Below, piece by piece: positions 1 through 4,900 of a stretch of DNA of 10,191 nt. Positions within the stretch are counted from its first letter, which is position 1. The number at the start of each line of letters is the position of its first letter. Position numbers and translations under genes: made by a program. Under the pieces are notes generated by a model. It was not told the origin of the DNA. It was given only the letters and a program-made list of their open reading frames with translations, and ran no database searches. The stretch spans positions 113,701-123,891 of the forward strand of contig MU278390.1 of assembly GCA_022385755.1 (NCBI GenBank). The letters are read 5' to 3'. The stretch comes from Trametopsis cervina (taxonomy: Eukaryota; Basidiomycota; Agaricomycetes; Polyporales; Irpicaceae).

Positions 1-9
1 ACGCTGAAG

Positions 10-44
10 ACGGGCCCAAAGCCTCAGCTTTGGTTTGAGCCCGT
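10..44 (-). promoter_or_regulatory. Hairpin immediately 3' of the gag UAG: possible readthrough or frameshift element
   Basis: On the minus strand, 1 nt after the UAG (48-46), ACGGGC (44-39) pairs with GCCCGT (15-10) and CCAAAGC (33-27) pairs with GCTTTGG (22-16). The loop is 4 nt and a 5-nt bulge separates the two stems: 13 perfect base pairs in 35 nt. The codon before the stop is UUU inside a run of five U. Both the 0 frame after UAG and the -1 frame stay open to the window edge, while +1 meets TGA within 7 codons. Structures 3' of gag stop codons stimulate Gag-Pol synthesis in several retroelements. The role here is inferred because pol is not visible. Confidence 0.45.
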
Positions 45-45
45 T

Positions 46-1743
46 CTAAAAATGTTTCTGGACCTTCTGCATGAGTTCGTCCATACTTTTCTGCTGGATC
101 TTGATCATATCAAGCATCGCAGCGAGGGAGGCTTCTGCAGGCTCAGACGTCGATGACGATGCTGCGACGGAGGCGGGAGCGGGGGAAACCGTGACGGGGA
201 CAGAGGCAGCGACTCGTTGCGATCCATCAGACTTGGGCCGGCCGAGGAGACGATTGAGACAGACGTTAGACCAGTGGCCATCTTTGCCGCACCACTTGCA
301 CTTCTGTTCACCCTGGTGCATGCCGTCATTTTTCCGGTGTTTCGTGGAGCCACAGGTCATACATCGCTTGGACATAATTTTGCGGTGACCGGCGCGGAGA
401 GATTCGACGTCTCGAGGAGTGATCTCGGAGAACTCCTTGTCGAGGTTGACAGCAGAAATGCTTTCGAATCGGCTAGCGTCGATGTCCATGGGCGTAGCGG
501 TAGAGGCGGGGGTCTGACGGTGGTTTCCGGAGGACCTAGACGACGAGGACATGTACGCGGGGAGCTCGCCGCGCTTGGCAGCTTTGTCGCCTTGCAGGTC
601 TCGGATCTGAGTCTCAGCCTTCTGACATTGACTGACAAGCTCGGCGTAGGTCGTGGCGCGATGTTCGTAGTAGGAGATGCGGGTACCGTATTCGTCGTTA
701 AGACCAAGACGAAGGTAGTCCATGAGGCCAGCGTCATCCCAACCAGTACGTCCAGAGTACTGTTCGAACTCTGCTTTGTAAGCCGCAAAGGACTTGCTTC
801 CCTGCCGGATTTGCCGAATTTTGGCGCGAGCTTCCTGTTCCTCGTTCAGGGGTTCGAAGTTCGCCTTGTAGTTGTCGAGGAACTTATCCCAGTCGTCATC
901 GAAGATGGTCAGTCCTTGACCGAGTTTTTCCATGTGTGGGCGGGCCCAACTGGCCGCTTTGCCGGTGAGGAAAGACATGAAGGACGCCATTCGTTTAGTA
1001 TTTTGAACGACGGGCTTTCCATCCTCTGTCCTTTTAAGAGAATTGTCCGCGTTCCGTTCCGTAAACCGATCAATGTTGTCGATGAGCCATACTTGGAAAT
1101 TCGTCCGGTAGACTCGTGACGCATCCATCCCTTCACCGTCGTAGGTGTCAGGTCTTTTTACAACACCTTCTCGACGAGAGGATGAGGCCGGGGCAACCAC
1201 CGGAGCGGTTGCGGAGAGTGTTTCGACATGGGTCGTCAAGGTCGTGACTTGAGTTGTGAGATTGGTCACATTGGTGGTCAGGTCGTTGACCGTGTCGGCG
1301 AGGGTGGCCAGTGCTCGGAAGAGCTGATCAGGGGTGATAGCGGCGGTCATGACGGGAGAAACCGGGGGAGGATCGGGCGCGAGTGGAGGAGGAGAGGCTA
1401 CTCTGGGTGTTTGTGGGAGGGACCGGAGTATTTCCAGAAATCGTGTGAATTCCGGACCGACACCGATAAGCCGCGGAGTTTGTGACGGAGTGGGTTCTGG
1501 TGATTGTACTCGAACGGGACTTTCGTGGAGGAGGATGCGCTGTAGTGTAACGTTCGTATAGAGACGTTGTACACTTTCGATGTCTGGGTGCTCAGGATTA
1601 TTATGTCGATACGGGCACGGCTGCTCGGGACAAACGAAGAGGCGTGTGCGTGGTGTATCGGTTTCTAGGGAAGCCCAAACGTCGTCTCCGTCGGGGTATA
1701 CGAAATGTGCAGCGTCAGAGTGTATCCAGATGCGAGAAGCCAC
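46..1743 (-). CDS. gag: Gag capsid/nucleocapsid polyprotein of the Ty3/gypsy element
   Basis: Gag forms the virus-like particle and binds genomic RNA. The open frame has 565 codons (nominal first codon GTG). Residues 1-131 contain no Met and hold a C38-x4-C43-x3-H47 cluster and a Pro-rich stretch (75-130). Residues 135-180 are a heptad-patterned coiled coil. About 196-385 match a retrotransposon Gag capsid domain (KRPDTYDG start, FLTGKAASWA, the R-Q-G-S-K-S-F-A-Y-F region). The nucleocapsid CCHC knuckle is C482-x2-C485-x4-H490-x4-C495, preceded by C461-x2-C464. The tail is Ala/Ser-rich and ends in a short amphipathic helix. The first AUG is codon 132 (1350-1348), directly before the coiled coil, and is the likeliest start of the main product (434 aa). 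The upstream 131 codons may belong to a longer isoform made by splicing or near-cognate initiation. It ends at TAG 48-46, with pol presumably following. Fifteen Met occur from codon 132 on, none before. Confidence 0.85.
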   Translation of the reverse strand: MASRIWIHSDAAHFVYPDGDDVWASLETDTPRTRLFVCPEQPCPYRHNNPEHPDIESVQRLYTNVTLQRILLHESPVRVQSPEPTPSQTPRLIGVGPEFTRFLEILRSLPQTPRVASPPPLAPDPPPVSPVMTAAITPDQLFRALATLADTVNDLTTNVTNLTTQVTTLTTHVETLSATAPVVAPASSSRREGVVKRPDTYDGEGMDASRVYRTNFQVWLIDNIDRFTERNADNSLKRTEDGKPVVQNTKRMASFMSFLTGKAASWARPHMEKLGQGLTIFDDDWDKFLDNYKANFEPLNEEQEARAKIRQIRQGSKSFAAYKAEFEQYSGRTGWDDAGLMDYLRLGLNDEYGTRISYYEHRATTYAELVSQCQKAETQIRDLQGDKAAKRGELPAYMSSSSRSSGNHRQTPASTATPMDIDASRFESISAVNLDKEFSEITPRDVESLRAGHRKIMSKRCMTCGSTKHRKNDGMHQGEQKCKWCGKDGHWSNVCLNRLLGRPKSDGSQRVAASVPVTVSPAPASVAASSSTSEPAEASLAAMLDMIKIQQKSMDELMQKVQKHF

Positions 1744-1788
1744 TTTTTATTTACTACTCCTAATGTTTTATAGTAAATAGTGGTGTAC
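1743..1788 (-). other. Candidate 46-nt intron joining ORF0 to the Gag frame
   Basis: The minus strand reads G|GTACAC at 1789-1783 and AAAAAG|TG at 1748-1741. Removing 1788-1743 would join ORF0 codon 243 (phase 1) to the Gag frame precisely where that frame opens after a TAA at 1749-1747. No stop is created and the junction codon is GTG. This would explain why the Gag frame is open upstream of its first AUG. Weak points are the lack of a clear branch point and a purine-rich (A-rich) acceptor. A 9-bp stem (1748-1756 with 1771-1779) lies inside the interval. Confidence 0.3.
1748..1779 (-). other. 9-bp AT-rich stem-loop spanning the ORF0 stop codon
   Basis: Minus-strand TATTTACTA (1779-1771) is perfectly complementary to TAGTAAATA (1756-1748), with a 14-nt loop that contains the ORF0 stop TAG (1762-1760). 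It lies between ORF0 and the Gag frame. It could help splice-site pairing or affect termination, or it may be chance in an AT-rich patch. Confidence 0.45.
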
Positions 1789-2515
1789 CAAACTCCTCTA
1801 CAACAAAGCGTACGTGCTCCTCGTACTTTGGACGGAGCGGGGTGAAGGAACGTCCCTTCAAAAGCAGGAAGCAGCGCTCGAGGATTTTCTTATCCTGCAG
1901 CGACCAGCCTTCCAGTCTTAGCTCAAGCGCCTGATAGAGATCGTCTACCAGGTGTACCACACGCTCAAAACCTTGTTTCAGGTCTGGGGCAAGCTTGTAT
2001 CTCTTCTCACAGTTGAAAAGGGGTTGCAAGCGCCTTTGAACGGCTTCGAAGCGGGGACCTAGGAGCTTAGCTAAATCCTCGTTCGTTTTCTTGTTGAAGT
2101 CGATTAAGATCGGCTTCGGGGCGGAGAGGGTTGCTGCGGCTTTACGGGCGTTGGCGGAGGCGACGGTGGAGAGGCGCTCGAGGAGAGGGGGCTTCGAAGG
2201 AAGCGCTGCGCGTTCTCGTTCGAGGTCGGCTTTCTCGCGTCGGAATTGTTCGTAGGCCTTGTCGAGAGCTTCACGATCTTGACGAAGGCGTTCTTCGGTG
2301 AGGACGGGGCGATGGACTCGTTCCGGAGGGGTGGAGACGAAGTTGACGATGGCGCGCACGTCGGAGTTGGTGAACCGGTGGGGAGAACCGGCTTGTCGTT
2401 TTTCTTTGAGCGCGTCAAAGAAAGATTGTGGGAGCTTGTTCCGTACTCGTGGAACAGAGGCAGGAGGGAGATCCTTGCGAAGGTCTTTCGACTTCGAAGA
2501 AGACGCCTTGGGCAC
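1760..2515 (-). CDS. Unrecognised leader protein (ORF0) preceding gag in the gypsy element; no AUG
   Basis: A 251-codon open frame between the primer-binding site and gag. I do not recognise its family. Visible features are a basic Lys/Ser-rich N terminus (residues 1-40), a strongly charged, probably coiled-coil stretch (about 73-106, rich in Glu/Arg with Leu spacing), a linker rich in Ala/Pro, and a C-terminal half (about 136-245) with regular hydrophobic spacing that looks like a helical globular domain. No signal peptide or membrane segment is seen. The frame contains no Met codon at all: the nominal first codon is GTG at 2515 (A at -3, ATA just upstream) and an in-frame TGA lies at 2554-2552. 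It ends at TAG 1762-1760, 16 nt before the Gag frame opens, in the +1 frame relative to it. It may be a non-AUG-initiated protein, or an N-terminal exon of an extended Gag. Real coding is inferred from length and composition. Confidence 0.55.
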   Translation of the reverse strand: MPKASSSKSKDLRKDLPPASVPRVRNKLPQSFFDALKEKRQAGSPHRFTNSDVRAIVNFVSTPPERVHRPVLTEERLRQDREALDKAYEQFRREKADLERERAALPSKPPLLERLSTVASANARKAAATLSAPKPILIDFNKKTNEDLAKLLGPRFEAVQRRLQPLFNCEKRYKLAPDLKQGFERVVHLVDDLYQALELRLEGWSLQDKKILERCFLLLKGRSFTPLRPKYEEHVRFVVEEFGTPLFTIKH

Positions 2516-2682
2516 TATGCAGAGCCAAGCGTTAGCAAAGCACCAATGCTTTCAGCGGCCTTCCCAACAGGGAGAGGTTATGCTTACTATTGGCGTTGTG
2601 GTTTGGAAAGTGGAATAAACTTTTTAAAGCAGGCGGGGGAGCCCGAAAACTAGCCACCAGGCCTGAAGAGATCTCGACCTAA
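2516..2682 (-). other. Untranslated leader between LTR and the first ORF
   Basis: This segment carries the primer-binding site, an AT-rich stretch (around 2612-2628) and no AUG on the transcribed strand. The reading frame of the following ORF opens after a TGA at 2554-2552 and has no AUG, so the exact end of the untranslated region is unknown. Together with R/U5 it makes a leader of about 377 nt from the predicted cap site to the GTG at 2515. Confidence 0.6.
2671..2680 (-). other. Primer-binding site, self-priming (Tf1/sushi-like)
   Basis: The minus strand reads AGGTCGAGAT, 2 nt (TT) downstream of the LTR terminal CA. It does not start with TGG, which a site for a tRNA 3' CCA end would show. 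It pairs perfectly over 10 nt with the predicted 5' end of the element's own transcript. The 2-nt gap would give the usual two extra terminal nucleotides trimmed by integrase. Established for Tf1 and relatives; here it is inferred from complementarity and position. Confidence 0.68.
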
Positions 2683-2754
2683 TGTCACGGAGACTGAGGT
2701 CACGTGACGTATAGGGATCAACTCCTATCTCAAGACACCGTAAGGTGTAGACTC

Positions 2755-2760
2755 TTTATT
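2755..2760 (-). terminator. Poly(A) signal in R (AATAAA)
   Basis: The minus strand reads AATAAA, downstream of the predicted cap site and upstream of the LTR 3' end, as required for polyadenylation in the 3' LTR copy. It sits inside a small potential hairpin (CTCTT-GAATA-AAGAG, 2766-2752). Cleavage would fall roughly 15-25 nt further on, setting the R/U5 border near 2735. Confidence 0.45.
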
Positions 2761-2793
2761 CAAGAGTGAACAGCTAGCAAACTGTACGCAAGT

Positions 2794-2883
2794 CTAGCCC
2801 AGTAAAGACCAAAATAATATTAGTTAGTAACTATAATAATAACAAGTACTGATACGGCTTACCTAGCCCAGTAAAGACCAAAA
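2794..2883 (-). repeat. 21-bp direct repeat pair in R
   Basis: The 21-bp sequence starting ctagcccagtaaagacc occurs at 2794-2814 and again at 2863-2883 (+ strand), 69 bp apart start to start. Both copies fall in the transcribed leader (R). The upstream transcript copy abuts the self-primer segment. An AT-rich spacer (TAATAATAAC-like) separates the copies. Possible roles are RNA folding or packaging, or simple local duplication; the sequence does not decide. Confidence 0.7.
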
Positions 2884-2892
2884 GGTCGAGAT
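2883..2892 (-). promoter_or_regulatory. Predicted transcription start (start of R) and self-primer segment
   Basis: The minus-strand sequence from 2892 is ATCTCGACCT, the exact reverse complement of the 10 nt at 2680-2671 just inside the LTR. In Tf1-type elements the first ~11 nt of the mRNA fold back, anneal to the primer-binding site and are cleaved by RNase H to prime minus-strand DNA. A short hairpin, GACC-TTTT-GGTC (2887-2876), directly overlaps the 3' side of this segment. Start site inferred, not mapped. Confidence 0.6.
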
Positions 2893-2918
2893 GAGGGCTA
2901 GGAGCAAAGGAGGCCGGG

Positions 2919-2926
2919 TATTTATA
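2919..2926 (-). promoter_or_regulatory. TATA box of the LTR promoter
   Basis: The minus strand reads TATAAATA. It lies about 33 nt upstream of position 2892, which is independently predicted as the cap site because the mRNA sequence beginning there is complementary to the primer-binding site. The agreement of the two signals is the main support. Confidence 0.7.
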
Positions 2927-2961
2927 CTACTGGAGGCTGCGCACGGACCACTTTAGGGTAG

Positions 2962-3065
2962 GACAATAAAGACAATAGGACGTGGCAGCGGGACAATAGA
3001 ACAATAGCACGGCGCGACAATAGAAACGATGACAATAGAAAGAACAATGACTAGAGAGACAATAG
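2962..3065 (-). repeat. Array of eight ACAATA/ACAATG motifs in U3
   Basis: On the + strand, ACAATA or ACAATG recurs at about 2963, 2972, 2993, 3001, 3017, 3032, 3044 and 3059, mostly as GACAATAG. The array begins ~36 bp upstream of the TATA box, where upstream activating elements would lie. ACAATAG/ACAATG-type sequences match the general target of HMG-box (SOX/MAT-type) regulators, but that link is inference. Confidence 0.6.
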
Positions 3066-3109
3066 GAATGGTGCCACTACGGGCGTAATTTACTAAGGCC
3101 GAGTCTGAG

Positions 3110-3385
3110 TCATAGACCGATGGATCCGGAGTCCGATGGGTCGGGGAAAGGGAGAGTCCGAGGTTCCGGAAGGATCCGGAAGCCATGCGGAGTTGTAGGG
3201 CCGGTGATGTCACTATCAGTCCGAGCCGGGTGAAGAGCGCGAGTGCGCGTGCATGTGCATATCATGTGATCGTGCAGGTCATGAGACCGTGTCGACGAGT
3301 CACGTGATCGCGAAGACGTGTGGGATGCGCCAAAATAAAAGAAAAGAAATCGAATAAATTGGGCGCTACACGTATAACCATGACA
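3110..3385 (-). other. LTR-encoded 91-residue extension of the truncated recombinase frame
   Basis: From codon 506 (TGT at 3385) the recombinase frame reads through U3 to a stop at 3112-3110, adding 91 residues with no family similarity: an aromatic patch, then Arg/Ser/Thr/His-rich sequence. It is a by-product of the insertion rather than an evolved domain. Confidence 0.7.
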
Positions 3386-4900
3386 GTTGGCCTGCAGATA
3401 AGGCGCGAGAATTTGAGCGTGTCGGCGGAGGTAACGTTGGAAGGCGTCGCTTTGCCAACGGCCTTGTGTTTTGACCGCTTCGAAAGGTACGCCGCGCAGC
3501 AGGTACTCTAGAGTGCCTCCGACTCGGAATGCGTGACCCGTGAGGTGCGGAACGTTGGCGGCTTTGGCTGCGGATGCAAGCCGCTTGAGGAAGGCATGTT
3601 TGGTGAGCGCGAGGCGCCGTTGTTTCCCGGCGGTCAAGCCGAGGTAGGAGAAGATGTGTTCGCCGGGTTGGGGATCGTTGAGGGTGATATGCCGCCGTAA
3701 AGCTTGCACGGGATCGGTGGCGCCATCTTGTGTGGCCCAGTGCAGGGTATCCCCGCGGATGGCGGTCTTGGTGCGTGGGATGGACAGCGTGTGCACTTCG
3801 CGCCCTTGACGATCGGTTTCCATGTGTAAGCCAGTGATTTGAGGATGAATCGCGGGGTCGAATGAAAGCTGCTTGGTGGCAGTGAGCTCTCCAGCGCGGC
3901 CTAAGCTGTAAAAGAGGACGGTAGCGGTGGCTGCGACTGCGACGTCGAGGGGTTGGTCGGGCTGCAGCTGGTCGAGGATGCGCTGCAGGGTATCGACGGT
4001 GTACGGTCGCTTCTGGGACTGTTTGGTGGAAGGCGGAGCTTGTGCGGACGCGGCGTGGAGCAGAGTGTTCAACTGCACTTGGACGAAGGACCATGGAAAG
4101 CGATGGACGATATGCCAAGCTCGAAGCCCGGCGTAGTAATTTTGTGCTGCGCTGCCGGAGTATGCGCCGACGAGGTGTGCTAGGAAAGACGCAATAATGT
4201 CTTGACTGGCGGGCAACCTCGCGTGGTCTGGGACGTTGCGTGCGTCGCACACTTCCAGGAACAATTTGATCCCGGCGCCGTACGTGGCTTTGGTAGCGTC
4301 GGACCAGGCGCCGCCGAGAGCGGTGGAGATGCGCATGGCGTCCGCGTCCGTGAGGGGTAGGGTGATGGCGGCAGAGGAGGACGGCCTCCACAAGAAAAGG
4401 CGGTCCTTGGCAGCACAGGCTGGGCGGAGGATGATACTGATCGGGAGTGGGTCCGCGGCGGGCGGCGGAGGTAGGGCGGCCGACGCTGCGGCCGCGTCGC
4501 GAGCGTCGGCTAAGACCCTATTCCGAATGGATGCGGATGAGGCGTTCGAGCTCCTCGTCGCGGTCAAGACGGGTGCGCGCGACGTCGGCGGCACGAGCTG
4601 TACCGGAGCTGGAAGGTTTGGCCGCTGCTCCGGCTGTTGAGATGGGTGCCTCCGCGACGTCGGCGAGGCTGTCGCAGAGCTCGTCGGGAAGCGCGATAGA
4701 GGGAAGGAGTCTATGCTGAGGAAGATATCGTCCTCGGGAGGGGCCGTCGGCCGGGTTGTTCGCGCTTGGGACGTATTGGAGGTAGATGTGTATTCCCCGC
4801 TGTCGTAGGAGACGGTGAAGTCGTCGAAAAATGATGTTGACTGCGCGGTTGCGGCTGCGGCCGTTGCGCCAACCCTCGACGACCCCCTGGTTGTCCCCAA
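3386..4900 (-). pseudogene. Tyrosine recombinase of the YR retrotransposon, 3' end cut off by the gypsy insertion
   Basis: This family (often annotated in basidiomycetes as a DNA breaking-rejoining enzyme) joins element DNA to the genome without a DDE integrase. Native residues 1-505: a Pro/Ser/Ala-rich N-terminal region (1-165), a SAM-like core-binding domain (about 170-290) and a catalytic domain (295-505). All catalytic positions are seen: R335 (GRAGE), K378 (PRTKT), H456-x2-R459, W482 and nucleophile Y490. Coding similarity ends at residue 505, where the LTR begins; the family normally has a short further tail, so a few C-terminal residues are missing. The frame stays open into the LTR. 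It overlaps the RT ORF by up to 383 nt, has no AUG before codon 189 (4336-4334), and opens after a TAG at 4936-4934. Expression therefore needs frameshifting, splicing or internal initiation. The chemistry may survive, but the gene is separated from the element's 3' end. Confidence 0.85.

Larger units (their letters stand above)
1..3385 (-). mobile_element. Ty3/gypsy LTR retrotransposon, 5' part (5' LTR, leader ORF, gag); continues beyond left edge
   Basis: Seen on the minus strand, in order: a 703-bp LTR with TGTCA and TGACA ends, a primer-binding site 2 nt inside it, an extra 251-codon ORF, and a Gag ORF with a CCHC zinc knuckle. Protease, RT, RNase H, integrase and the 3' LTR would lie left of position 1. 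The self-complementary primer site is the hallmark of the Tf1/sushi lineage of Ty3/gypsy elements, so I place it there by inference. The element interrupts the tyrosine recombinase ORF of an older element at 3385/3386. Its ORFs carry no internal stops, suggesting a fairly recent insertion. The predicted target duplication is + strand 3386-3390 (gttgg); its second copy is outside the window. Confidence 0.85.
2683..3385 (-). repeat. 5' long terminal repeat (U3-R-U5) of the gypsy element
   Basis: On the minus strand it begins TGTCATGG at 3385 and ends GTGACA at 2683, giving a 5-bp terminal inverted repeat TGTCA/TGACA. The outer edge falls exactly where YR coding similarity stops, and the inner edge lies 2 nt before the primer-binding site. 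From internal signals I infer U3 = 3385 to about 2893, R = about 2892 to ~2735 and U5 = ~2735 to 2683. U3 holds a TATA box and an array of ACAATAG motifs. R holds a poly(A) signal and a 21-bp direct repeat. The second LTR is not in the window, so the boundaries rest on these internal signals rather than on alignment of two copies. Confidence 0.78.

Noticed and set aside
217..1119. 300-codon + strand open frame
   Set aside because: Lies wholly antisense to Gag capsid coding, with no recognisable motif; a shadow of the GC-rich gene on the other strand.
1743..2515. Taking GTG/TTG first codons as bacterial-type starts
   Set aside because: The elements and introns are fungal; GTG and TTG are not normal nuclear starts, so these frames were treated as lacking a conventional start.
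2650..2658. Minus-strand TGGTGGC as a tRNA-type primer-binding site
   Set aside because: It lies ~25 nt from the LTR end, too far, and a perfect self-priming site occurs 2 nt from the LTR.
3361..3370. Alternative LTR start at TGTAGCGCCC (minus strand, 3370)
   Set aside because: Also a TGT start, but the recombinase similarity ends at 3386, and TGTCA at 3385 pairs with the TGACA end at 2683, so 3385 explains both borders better.
3366..4391. 341-codon minus-strand open frame
   Set aside because: Extremely Arg/His/Pro-rich and out of frame with the recombinase, whose catalytic residues are all in the other frame; a shadow.
4518..4900. DIRS-type methyltransferase domain between RT/RH and YR
   Set aside because: No DPPY-like motif or space for such a domain; RT/RH and YR overlap directly, favouring a Ngaro-like element.
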